From: Tissierella creatinini
GTDB taxonomy: Bacteria > Bacillota > Clostridia > Tissierellales > Tissierellaceae
Assembly: GCA_005046945.1 (NCBI GenBank)
Contig: SUSS01000020.1
Location: 1 to 47,577 of the forward strand
DNA: 47,577 nt
Reading direction: 5' to 3'
Part shown: positions 39,828 to 47,577 of the stretch, one piece after another
How the letters are laid out: each line of letters opens with the position of its first letter
Numbering within the stretch: position 1 is the first letter of the stretch
Notes under the pieces: generated by a model
Seen by the model: only the letters and a program-made list of their open reading frames with translations
Database searches by the model: none
What the model was told of the DNA's origin: nothing
Position numbers and translations under genes: made by a program

Positions 39828-42668
39828 CTATTGAAAAAATTTGTCCAATGTCATTTTTAATGTATCTATTCCTACAGGTTTACCGAGATGTATATCAAAG
39901 CCGGCTTCTTTTGAACGCCTTATATCTTCAGGCTGGGCGTATCCTGACATAGCAATCATAATAATATCTTTCAGTTCAGCCAATTTGCGAATTTCCATGC
40001 CAACCTCGTAACCACTCATATCCGGTAGTCCTATGTCAGAAATGATAACATCAGGCCTAAGTTCCCTCGACTTCAATATGCCTTCACTTCCTGTATGAGT
40101 TGCTATTGCCTTGTGTCCTAAAAATACCAAGAGTTCACAGGTTATTTGCGCCAAGTCTTTGTTATCCTCAATAACAAGTATCTTAAGCGATTTATTTAAC
40201 AGATCTTCCATATTCCCACAACTAGGGTTTTCTTCAATCTCTTTTTCAACAATCGGCAATCTTACGGTAAATTTGGTCCCTTTGCCGAGTCCTTCACTGA
40301 AAGCTTCTACACTTCCACCATGAAGTTCCACTATGCCACTGACGATAGCTAGTCCCAAACCAAGCCCACCCCGACTTCGGTCAAGGGTTTTATCTGCCTG
40401 TGAAAAGGATTTGAATAAGTCTGGTAAAAACTCAGGTAAAATGCCTTCACCGTTATCTTGAATGCTGATGATAGCCTGGTGTTTCTCTTCATCCTTATCA
40501 ATTACTACCCGAATCTTTCCACCATTTGGGGTGAACTTTACAGCATTATGGAGCAGGTTTCCAATTATCTGGTTCAAGCGGGTCGGGTCTGCTTCTATGA
40601 ATATAGGTTCGAGACATAATGCAGTTTCAATTTCTATTCCTTTTGCTTCATATTGTGCTTGATAATCCTTCAAAACATTGTTAGTCAGCAGATTTAAATC
40701 CACCAGCTCTTTCTTTAATTCTATCTTGCCTTGGTTGATTCTAGTTACTTCCAATAGGTCATCAATCAGGCGAGAGAGTTGTTCTATCTGTCTTCTAATC
40801 ATGTCTAATACCTTTTTAGAATGCTCTCCACCATCTTCTGTCATTTTTAGCATATCTAACCCCATGGTTACTGCAGCTAAGGGATTTCTTAGCTCATGGG
40901 ACAAAACGCTGATAAATTCATTTTTATTCTTATCAGCTTTCTCAAGCTCAGCAACCAGCATATTTGCCTTTTTTTCACTTTCACGCAGAGCCATTTCGGT
41001 CCGTCTAAGTGGAGTTATATCTATTGCAGTAGCCATATAATTGATAATATCGCCGTCCTTGTTACGGAGAAGTTCGGTTGAAGCAACTAAGGTACCCATC
41101 GTGCCATCAAACCGTTCAAAATCCAAAACCACACCAATTAGTGCCTCCTTCGGTACGTATTGTTCAAATGCTACGGGCTCGTTAGTACCGGGCAGGAATA
41201 ATTTATAAGATGTATATTCTTCAAGACTACCAGACAAAGGAGAAGATCCTCTATACATATTTACTGCTTCTTGATTCACCATAATCACTTTTCCGTTATG
41301 ATCCGAAATCCATATGCCAACAGGAACTAAATCCATGATGGATTGAAGCCAGTTAGCTTTTTCTTCTGCGATTTTCATATAATGATCTTTTTCAGTCTCG
41401 ATTTTTTTGCGATTAGTTATGTCGGTGATCATAGCAACCGAACCATCATATTTACCATTTTTATCGAATAATGGCGTTGAAGAGAGGATACACCACAGGT
41501 CGCTTCCATCTTTCTTAATGAATCTATAGTCTAATAATTGCTTTTTTCCTTTCATAACCTCTGCCAGTCTTTCATTGGCTAAATCTAAAAATTCCAAAGC
41601 CATGTACATGTGGGGTAACTGACCCACCATTTCATCGAAGGAGTAGCCGAGCATCTCCTGAAGCTTTTCGTTTACTAATACTGTTTGATTGTTACCATCA
41701 ATCACCCAAATGCCTTCTTGAGCTGTCTCAAAAATAGTGCGATACTTTTCCTCGCTCTCCCGCAGCGCCTCTTCTGCTTTTGCCCGTTCAACTGCTGCCC
41801 AGATACGCTCGGCAATTTCTACCGCCAATTCTGCTTCTGAATCTGTCCAGTTTCGGGGAACGGACTGTACAATACAAAGAATGCCTACAGCCTTCCCATT
41901 TTTTATAACTGGTACATCCAGATAAGAAATTACTTTCATCAGAATACAAAGCTGCCTCAGTTCCTCATCAACAATGTCCGTTGTTTTCACATCTGTTACC
42001 ATGAAAGGTTTTCCGCTATTTACAAGATCCATATGGATAGGAAGGCTGCTAAGCGGATACTCCCCAACTACTGATGGCAGATCCCCACTGGCCGCGTCCT
42101 GCCTAATGATTGCACTGTCATCCTCAATTTCGCAGTAGTAGCATCTGTCAGACCCTAAATAATCCTTAACTATGCTGGTAACACGGGCATGAATTTCAAA
42201 TGGATCAACTATTGGTCGCAATATGTCGCTCAACTTCAAAAGGAAATCATTCCGCTCTACGCTATTATGCAGTTTTTCCTCCATTTCTTTGCTTTCTGTT
42301 ACATCAGTACCTACAATTGCAAATTTGTTTTCTCCAAGAGGGACTGACAGAACATTATACCAGCAGCCAGTGGATACATTGAACATCTCAAATGTTTCAG
42401 ATTTATTCCTTTTTAAAATTTCTCCATATTTAATAAACCATTCAGGCTCAGTGTCAGGAAAAAAATCCAAGACTTTTTTTCCAATGATTTCTTCCCTGTG
42501 CAATCCCATAATTTCAGCAAATACAGAGTTTACATCCAAAAACATATAGTCGATCGGTTCTCCTTGATCATTGTAAATCATTTGAGCAATTTGCATTCCA
42601 CCTGATATATTATCAAGTATTGTTTGGTAGTAATTATTGCATTGCTCGTAACTATTGAATTTATCCAT
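39828..42668 (-). CDS. Soluble hybrid sensor histidine kinase (PAS-GAF-PAS-PAS-HisKA-HATPase-REC)
   Basis: A 946-residue kinase without membrane segments. PAS (about 12-125), GAF (about 140-295), PAS (about 305-425) and PAS (about 435-555) sensor domains are followed by HisKA with SVLSHELRNPLAAVTMGLDM, HATPase with NLLHNAVKFTPNGG, DNGEGI and GGLGLGLAIV, and a REC domain with KILVIEDNKDLA, the phospho-acceptor Asp in VIISDIGLPDMSG, and MSGY and LGKPV. It senses a cytoplasmic signal. The target is unknown because no response regulator with an output domain is adjacent. GGAGGGGATTAAA precedes the ATG. Confidence 0.95.
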   Translation of the reverse strand: MDKFNSYEQCNNYYQTILDNISGGMQIAQMIYNDQGEPIDYMFLDVNSVFAEIMGLHREEIIGKKVLDFFPDTEPEWFIKYGEILKRNKSETFEMFNVSTGCWYNVLSVPLGENKFAIVGTDVTESKEMEEKLHNSVERNDFLLKLSDILRPIVDPFEIHARVTSIVKDYLGSDRCYYCEIEDDSAIIRQDAASGDLPSVVGEYPLSSLPIHMDLVNSGKPFMVTDVKTTDIVDEELRQLCILMKVISYLDVPVIKNGKAVGILCIVQSVPRNWTDSEAELAVEIAERIWAAVERAKAEEALRESEEKYRTIFETAQEGIWVIDGNNQTVLVNEKLQEMLGYSFDEMVGQLPHMYMALEFLDLANERLAEVMKGKKQLLDYRFIKKDGSDLWCILSSTPLFDKNGKYDGSVAMITDITNRKKIETEKDHYMKIAEEKANWLQSIMDLVPVGIWISDHNGKVIMVNQEAVNMYRGSSPLSGSLEEYTSYKLFLPGTNEPVAFEQYVPKEALIGVVLDFERFDGTMGTLVASTELLRNKDGDIINYMATAIDITPLRRTEMALRESEKKANMLVAELEKADKNKNEFISVLSHELRNPLAAVTMGLDMLKMTEDGGEHSKKVLDMIRRQIEQLSRLIDDLLEVTRINQGKIELKKELVDLNLLTNNVLKDYQAQYEAKGIEIETALCLEPIFIEADPTRLNQIIGNLLHNAVKFTPNGGKIRVVIDKDEEKHQAIISIQDNGEGILPEFLPDLFKSFSQADKTLDRSRGGLGLGLAIVSGIVELHGGSVEAFSEGLGKGTKFTVRLPIVEKEIEENPSCGNMEDLLNKSLKILVIEDNKDLAQITCELLVFLGHKAIATHTGSEGILKSRELRPDVIISDIGLPDMSGYEVGMEIRKLAELKDIIMIAMSGYAQPEDIRRSKEAGFDIHLGKPVGIDTLKMTLDKFFQ

Positions 42669-42872
42669 TTTAATCCCCTCCTAAAACTATTGGTAGTGTC
42701 AAGGAGACACCCCAATTTTGTTGTTAAGACCTTTATATATCAAGGGTTACAGAGTTTTTATAAATAGAAAACATCCCTATTAAAAAATTGGCTTCCGAAG
42801 ATTCAATTAGCCCAAAACATCAAAAGTTGAAAATTGATAAGCTTCAAATCATGAAATTAAATTCTTGTATCA

Positions 42873-43493
42873 CTAATTATTGCTCAATTCATCAACTATT
42901 ATATTGATGAACTCCTCTTTGTGACTACCAACAGAAATTTCATCAATATAGAATTTTCCTGAGCATATTAACCATATTATCTTATCAATTTTATACGGTG
43001 TGACCTCTGGATCAATCTCTTTGCAATCATCAGACATTCGCACGATTGCTTCAAATACTGATATTGGATCCTTGGAAGATAGCCCAGCTTCAACAAACAC
43101 TTGAATCAGGTGAACATCAGGTTTTGGATAATTTGTATATCCTAATTCTTTAAGGAAATCGCAAGCCAAAGCAAAACCAATACCGCTAATCTTTGACGAG
43201 ATAAGTAATGGTAATGCCGTTCTTGTCGGAAGATTATAATCAAATAGATTCACAAAATTTTTGAAATCATTAACATCCTTAAAATTGCACATAAACTTTG
43301 CAGCATCCATAATTGATTTGCTCCATTTACGCCAGCTGTTAAAATTGTTATCCTCGCTCGTCACATTGAACTTCTGTCTAAACTTATAATACAATTCCTC
43401 CGTTTTACATAGACTTACATGTTCCAAATCAAAATCACATAAAATATCTTTGATAATCTCTTTTCGTTCCTGGTATTTGATCACATTCGGCAT
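42873..43493 (-). CDS. HhH-GPD-like protein (possible DNA glycosylase)
   Basis: A 206-residue soluble protein. Its core LLISSKISGIGFALACDFLK, ELGYTNYPKPDVHLIQVF resembles the helix-hairpin-helix and following catalytic Asp of HhH-GPD base-excision glycosylases (G-I-G, then PKPDVH). No iron-sulfur cysteine loop is present. Enzymatic activity is inferred only. It is followed on its upstream side by decayed small genes and a broken IS3 element. The ribosome site is weak. Confidence 0.6.
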   Translation of the reverse strand: MPNVIKYQERKEIIKDILCDFDLEHVSLCKTEELYYKFRQKFNVTSEDNNFNSWRKWSKSIMDAAKFMCNFKDVNDFKNFVNLFDYNLPTRTALPLLISSKISGIGFALACDFLKELGYTNYPKPDVHLIQVFVEAGLSSKDPISVFEAIVRMSDDCKEIDPEVTPYKIDKIIWLICSGKFYIDEISVGSHKEEFINIIVDELSNN

Positions 43494-43526
43494 TCTCTGA
43501 TAGTTTTGTGCTGACTTAATTATCTG

Positions 43527-43680
43527 TTAAAATACATCCTCTAAAGTGCTAAAATTTCTGTTATCTCCCACAAAGTATTTTTGTAATTCATCAATCGTTA
43601 TTTTCTCTGGTTTTATTTTATATAAATATCTGCAGGCGCTCCTATATACTAATTGGTTCTTTACTATTAATATCCATCAT
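43527..43680 (-). pseudogene. Frameshifted small gene, unknown family
   Basis: From ATG-ATG at 43680, with AAAGGAG upstream, the frame reads MMDINSKEPISI and hits a stop. One base over, it continues RSACRYLYKIKPEKITIDEL and QKYFVGDNRNFSTLEDVF. One frameshift therefore breaks a gene of about 50 codons. I do not recognise the family. Confidence 0.5.
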
Positions 43681-43749
43681 ACTACTGCTCCTTTTAAAGG
43701 TACTTCTACTTGTCACGTAGAACTTCTTTGCATGTCACACCCTGTACAA

Positions 43750-43897
43750 TTATTCAAAATAGTCTGGTATTTCCTTAAGCTTTAATTCCTTTTGCAATAA
43801 AAAGTATCTCTTTCTATCCTTTGAACGACTTTCATATAACATGTCTTCAAATTGTTGGGAATATGAAATTTCCTTTTTAATAAGTTTGGATCTATGT
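43750..43897 (-). pseudogene. Gene remnant cut by an IS3 element
   Basis: Minus-strand codons SKLIKKEISYSQQFEDMLYE, SRSKDRKRYFLLQKELKLKE, IPDYFE, stop look like a charged helical C-terminus. No start codon is present, and the IS3 element begins just upstream. Family unknown. Confidence 0.4.
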
Positions 43898-43927
43898 CAA
43901 TATCTTAGACACAAAAAGTTGAACTTT

Positions 43928-44745
43928 TTATGCAATTTTTCTAGCTAAATCTTCATATTTTTAGGGAGATATGTAACCAATACTTCCATGTATTCTCTTT
44001 CTATTATACCAGGCTTCTATATATTCAAATATTGCTATCCTAGCTGTATTATAATCAAAATAATTAACAAGATGAACTTCTTCCTTTTTTAGGTAGAATG
44101 AAAAGACTCTATACAAGCATTGTCATATGGACAGCCTTTACTACTAAAGGAATGTTTAATTATTTTAGTGCTATCTAAATATTCTTTAAAGGCGGAACTT
44201 GTATACTGACAACCTAAATCGCTGTGTAAAATAAGCTGCTTAGTAGGCTTCTGGAGCTTAATAGCGTTTTTTACTGCCTGTAGGGCAAGTTTTGTATCTA
44301 TAGACCTAGACATAGCATAACCAACTATTTTTCTACTATATAGATCCATAACTGAGGCTAAATAACACCAGCCGTCTTTGATTGTGTGGATGTAAGTTAT
44401 ATCTGTTACCCACTTTTCATTGATTGTAGTAGTGTTGAAATCCCTCTTTAAAACGTTTTCTTGTGCTTCTATTTTCTTTTTAGATGAAGTAGGCCTATAT
44501 TTTTTTACTATCACAGATTTTATCCCCAGTTTCTTCATTAACCGTTGGGTTCTCTTTATACTAATAGTTACCCCTGATGATTTTAAAGTTTCGTTTATCT
44601 TAACTGCTCCATAACGACTTTTACTCTCCTTGTGGATAGCTATAATATTTTCTTCTATCTTTGCATTTTCTATTGCTCTATTGCTGGGGTTTTTATGTAA
44701 GTGTTTATAGTAAGAGCTCCTAGACACCTTTAAAACCTTGCACAT
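43928..44745 (-). pseudogene. IS3-family transposase OrfB, frameshift and nonsense mutation
   Basis: The intact frame of 218 residues from MCKVLKVSRSSYYKHLHK includes Asp in EKWVTDITYIHTIKD and Asp in LILHSDLGCQYTS, and Glu in NACIESFHST, the DDE triad. It stops where one T is missing after ACC. In the shifted frame the homologous ending continues LKKEEVHLVNYFDYNTARIA, then EAWYNRKRIHGSIGYISP, then a TAA in place of a Lys codon, then KYEDLARKIA. Two independent lesions indicate a dead transposase. Confidence 0.88.
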
Positions 44746-44798
44746 AAGCTTTATATCATGATATTTTTGGTTGTTAGTTATGAATTCAAATACAGTAG

Positions 44799-45071
44799 TT
44801 ACTTCCTTGCGAATATGCCCATGGCCTTTTTTAATATTTCATTTTCCTCTTCAAGTCTTGCCATTTTCTTTAATGCAGCCTGATAATCAGCAGCTGTTAT
44901 TTTGGTATCTTTATCCACAGTTATAGGCTTGTTTTTCTTTATCCATCCAGTTATTGTAGATTTTGATAGGGCATATTCACTACTTAATTCTGCTAAGCTC
45001 TTTCCAGCATTATAAAGTTCTACTATTGTACTTTTGAATTCTTCTGTATATTGTTTTTGACCTCTTGCCAT
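44799..45071 (-). CDS. IS3-family transposase OrfA (helix-turn-helix)
   Basis: A 90-residue protein starting MARGQKQYTEEFKSTIVELY, with helix-turn-helix ELSSEYALSKSTITGWIKK and a coiled C-terminus ALKKMARLEEENEILKKAMG, typical of IS3 OrfA. GGAAGTGTTTACA precedes ATG 45071. The partner OrfB is broken, so the element cannot move by itself. Confidence 0.9.
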   Translation of the reverse strand: MARGQKQYTEEFKSTIVELYNAGKSLAELSSEYALSKSTITGWIKKNKPITVDKDTKITAADYQAALKKMARLEEENEILKKAMGIFARK

Positions 45072-45339
45072 TGTAAACACTTCCTTCTTTTTTCTTTATT
45101 TTAAAGTGTTCGGCTTTCCGTGTCTACAATATTATACTAACACCAATAGTTCTCTTGTTTCAACCTAAATCAAAAGTAGTTCCATAAACTCGCTAGTTAA
45201 AAAGCAGTTCTTTAGCCTCAACCCGACACTACTTTTTAGGCTAAGCTACTTGTGCTAGGTAAAAAATTAAGGTTTCCAGCAATCGGTTAATCTTACCGAA
45301 AGTCTGGGAACCTTTGACTTCAAGCTGTTTAGAGCCTAT

Positions 45340-45405
45340 TTATTTATCTTTGCGTGACATCAAGACGACTGTCTCAACATGCCTTGTTGCTGCAATTCTG
45401 ATGAC
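45340..45405 (-). pseudogene. RlmD/RumA C-terminal tail fragment (fourth of four)
   Basis: Minus-strand codons read VIRIAATRHVETVVLMSRKD, K, stop. HVETVVLMSRK is the best match of the four to the end of 23S rRNA uracil-C5 methyltransferases. Upstream codons (DAKGVPGSM) do not match the enzyme. Confidence 0.65.
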
Positions 45406-45880
45406 CATCGAGCCTGGTACCCCCTTGGCGTCAGGGTATATTTTCAATAATTCCAACATTCAGCACTCGTTTTTTATAAATAGCTGTACTGATTATAACA
45501 TGGCAACTCTCATTTTTCGAAGTTTAATTTAACAAAGATAAAAGCTGCCAACAATAAAACCTTAAGCGTACTGAAGGTTTTAGTCTTAGCAGTTTTTAGC
45601 AAATATCAATATCACTGTTTTATTTAACATTTTTCTATGAAATTGAAATCCTTTTATCATTTTTCATCGTCGAAATCTTCTTGTAAAATTTGGTGTAATT
45701 CCTTGGATTCTTCATCAACTTCAGAGCCTATAAAATATTACAATTCCTGCAATAAAGGGCTTTCCAGTCTTAATAATACATCTATTATTGGGGATTCCTA
45801 CGAGGCGGAGTTACGTGTAAACTGAAAAATAATAACAGCCCACGAAACCGAGATCCGTAGGCTGTCACTATATCTGTTGG
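45406..45880. other. Region without intact genes
   Basis: It contains a hairpin with AAAACCTT (45556-45563) and AAGGTTTT (45574-45581), ending in AGCAGTTTTT on plus, and a minus-strand frame end (GSEVDEESKELHQILQEDFD, stop) about 45660-45740 that may be a gene remnant. A terminator follows at 45835. Confidence 0.45.
45835..45875 (-). terminator. Terminator of the sigma/anti-sigma operon
   Basis: ACAGCCCACG (45835-45844) and CGTAGGCTGT (45856-45865) form a 10-bp stem with one mismatch; on the minus strand TTATTATTTTTC follows. Confidence 0.75.
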
Positions 45881-46696
45881 TTATTTGATTTTTGAAAGAA
45901 TAAACTCCCTCACATCATCGAGGTTTTCTGCGCCAATAAGCGAAGTATAGGCCTCGTGATCGTATTGTAGCCCGTCTGCTGTTTCAAGGAAAGCCCACCG
46001 CTCACCGTCAGGAAGCCCATACCCAGCAAGGTCAAGCAAATGTATTTCTTTGCCACTTTGCTCCCACACAGATGTTTCATCATATTTCATGGGTGTGAAA
46101 ATCCCCGTCACGCCTACAGCCATTTGAGAAGAAATGCCCGTGTCTGAAATTTGAACCCCTTCAACCCCAACGGGAGCAGGAAGTAAAACGCTGACAGTAT
46201 CTCCAGCTTCCATGTCTCCGCGGAGAACATCCCCAACCTCAATCTTCGCGACAGCACGGTAATTATCGCTTCCGTCGCCGAAATCTAAGCATATATTTTT
46301 CACTTCTATTACTACGCCAGAGAAAATGGAAACTGGGTATCCTTCATACACACCTGCCAGAAGTTCATCTTCAGTCAGATAAACAAGAGAGTTGCTCATG
46401 TTTATATTTGGAACCTTATTTACATAGCTAACTTTGATACCTTTATCCGACAACGGAAGGTCGAAATCACCGCTGCCATCATTTAGAAACGGGATGGTTA
46501 TGGCAACCGCCAAAACTAAACAAGCAGCAATGGGAGCCAACCGTTTCCAATTAAATACTTTATTCATCGTTATCACCTTTCCTTCTTCAGCTTCGCCCGA
46601 ATGGGTATGGGCGAGTATCGAGTCGAGCATCCGCTCTTCGGCGGTAGCGTCAGGCTCGATTTTGTTCCATGAATCAACGATTCGCTTATTCTTCAT
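45881..46696 (-). CDS. Transmembrane anti-sigma factor-like protein
   Basis: A 271-residue protein. A cytoplasmic N-terminus of about 50 residues (IVDSWNKIEPDATAEERMLD) is followed by one membrane helix, LAPIAACLVLAVAITIPFL, and an extracytoplasmic domain of about 190 residues. The layout and its position after an ECF sigma gene make it the likely anti-sigma factor. No zinc-binding H-x3-C-x2-C motif is seen. The start at ATG 46696 overlaps the sigma gene by 11 bases; GTG 46705 is less likely because AGGCGG lies too close to it. Confidence 0.78.
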   Translation of the reverse strand: MKNKRIVDSWNKIEPDATAEERMLDSILAHTHSGEAEEGKVITMNKVFNWKRLAPIAACLVLAVAITIPFLNDGSGDFDLPLSDKGIKVSYVNKVPNINMSNSLVYLTEDELLAGVYEGYPVSIFSGVVIEVKNICLDFGDGSDNYRAVAKIEVGDVLRGDMEAGDTVSVLLPAPVGVEGVQISDTGISSQMAVGVTGIFTPMKYDETSVWEQSGKEIHLLDLAGYGLPDGERWAFLETADGLQYDHEAYTSLIGAENLDDVREFILSKIK

Positions 46697-47183
46697 TGAA
46701 ATCACCGCCTAATTTTTCTCTGAGGATACCACGTGCCTCATGCAGATAGTTCCGGATTGTGGATTGCGGTTTTTGGAGTATATTTGAAATCTCCGGCGTT
46801 TTGTAGCCTTCGTAGTAGTAGAGGTAGACCACCGTCTTGTATTTGTCAGGCAAGCTCATGACTACTTCAAAAGTATCATCGATTTCGATATTCCCCGTAC
46901 TTAGCAAGTTTTCATAGTCTGCCAAGTCCGCGCGCTTTCTGAACCAGTGCTTAACACTGTTTTTGCAAACATTCGTTGCGGTTCGGATGAGCCACGCCTT
47001 TTCGTGTTCCTCGCTCTCAAAAGCCACTCCAGACTTTATCATCTTATAGAATGTGTCTTGAACGGCATCTTCGGTGTCGGAGGGATTCTTCATATAGGCG
47101 AAGCAGACTCGGTAGACTGTTTTCATTTGGCGCTTATATATCTCCGCAATCTCTTTGTTCGTACGCAACAAAGATTTTGTCAT
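46686..47183 (-). CDS. ECF-type RNA polymerase sigma factor
   Basis: A 165-residue sigma factor with region 2 (YRVCFAYMKNPSDTEDAVQD, TFYKMIKS, EKAWLIRTATNVCKN) and region 4 (VMSLPDKYKTVVYLYYYEGY, PEISNILQKPQSTIRNYLHE). It directs transcription of an unknown stress or envelope regulon and is probably held inactive by the membrane protein encoded next. GAAAGGGGGGCAAAGCT precedes the ATG. GC content is higher than in the surrounding DNA, suggesting recent acquisition. Confidence 0.93.
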   Translation of the reverse strand: MTKSLLRTNKEIAEIYKRQMKTVYRVCFAYMKNPSDTEDAVQDTFYKMIKSGVAFESEEHEKAWLIRTATNVCKNSVKHWFRKRADLADYENLLSTGNIEIDDTFEVVMSLPDKYKTVVYLYYYEGYKTPEISNILQKPQSTIRNYLHEARGILREKLGGDFNEE

Positions 47184-47577
47184 AGCTTTGCCCCCCTTTC
47201 ACTACTAATACAATCGAGCATGCTGAAGTGTCGGATAAAATTCAAAATTATTATTTATAAAAAAGTAGTGGCGTAGAGATATGCCATTTTTATAAGTTTT
47301 ATGGCCTTCACCCCTTTCTTGAACCTTAACCCCCTTATGAAGCCTATCAAGTAGGGTGATAATTAAAAGGGTTAACCTTAATATGTTTCCCTTTACCGTC
47401 TGCGGTATCATCTAACCCTTATATAATTTATCAAATCGTATGGGAAAAGGGGATAGATTCTATATTTCTACCCCCTTTTTTCACACGATACCCAATTCGA
47501 TTATCGTCATGGTCGCTTGGGTACCCTATGTGGTAGGATAGTTGTCGTAGAGAAAAAATAGTATATAATAGATATAC
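47184..47577. other. Region upstream of the sigma operon, no gene seen
   Basis: It includes several C4-5/T-rich runs and an imperfect inverted repeat, CACACGATACCCAA (47482-47495) and TTGGGTACCCTATGTG (47517-47532). No believable coding frame was found on either strand. Confidence 0.5.

Larger units (their letters stand above)
43904..45126 (-). mobile_element. IS3-family insertion sequence, inactivated
   Basis: A 1.22-kb element with inverted ends: TAGACACAAAAAGTTGAAC on the left against the complement of the right end, TAGACACGGAAAGCCGAAC. CAATAT flanks both sides (43898-43903 and 45127-45132), a possible target duplication. Its orfB is broken. Confidence 0.75.

Noticed and set aside
45637-45825. 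A 62-codon plus-strand frame
   Set aside because: Ser/Asn-rich composition and no ribosome site; it looks like chance in AT-rich DNA.
1-47577. tRNA or rRNA genes
   Set aside because: No cloverleaf with TTCRANY or conserved rRNA segment was noticed on either strand.

Overview
The window is AT-rich DNA from an anaerobic, low-GC Gram-positive bacterium, probably a clostridium of the Tissierellales type. This is inferred from the strong GGAGG ribosome sites, the DUF1002, DUF2935 and DUF1893 families, a T-box leader, a BirA-type operator and an oxygen-sensitive radical SAM enzyme. No rRNA, tRNA or CRISPR array was seen. Most genes lie on the minus strand.

The first 27 kb is mostly housekeeping. 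A tnpA/tnpB insertion sequence is cut by the left edge. Then come a zinc metallopeptidase, truA, a phospholipase-C-like protein without signal peptide, a radical SAM activase-like enzyme, a ketopantoate-reductase-like enzyme, an ECF transporter S component behind a structured attenuator leader, DUF1893 and DUF2935 genes, pirin, ppk1, an amino-acid ABC operon behind a short T-box, ferritin, azlCD, an unusual GerMN/FAD-oxidoreductase fusion, a DUF1002 protein, bioY behind a BirA operator, ogt and a flippase-like membrane protein. The block ends with a pst phosphate operon read leftward in the order pstB-pstS-pstC-pstA-pstB behind a four-repeat Pho box.

The most striking system is this pst operon. 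Its two PstB ATPases are degenerate in complementary ways. One has lost the Walker A lysine, the Q-loop glutamine and the Walker B glutamate but keeps the LSGGQ signature. The other keeps the Walker motifs but has lost the signature. Only a heterodimer would make one complete ATP site.

From about 27.2 kb to the right end the DNA is accessory and decayed. It holds an orphan IS605-type right end, a 44-residue alpha/beta-hydrolase stub, a gene framed by inverted repeats, an IS30 stub, a CbiM-Q-O metal importer whose CbiM seems to lack about 110 internal residues, an acyl-CoA synthetase with a cupin regulator beside a fragment of 2-oxoacid:ferredoxin oxidoreductase, two IS3 elements (one broken), a group II intron-like remnant, a SIMPL protein, a soluble hybrid histidine kinase, an HhH-type protein and an ECF sigma/anti-sigma pair. 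Four short minus-strand reading-frame ends, at 30.3, 35.9, 39.6 and 45.3 kb, resemble the last codons of a 23S rRNA uracil methyltransferase (RlmD/RumA). They suggest repeated integration or recombination at that gene's 3' end.
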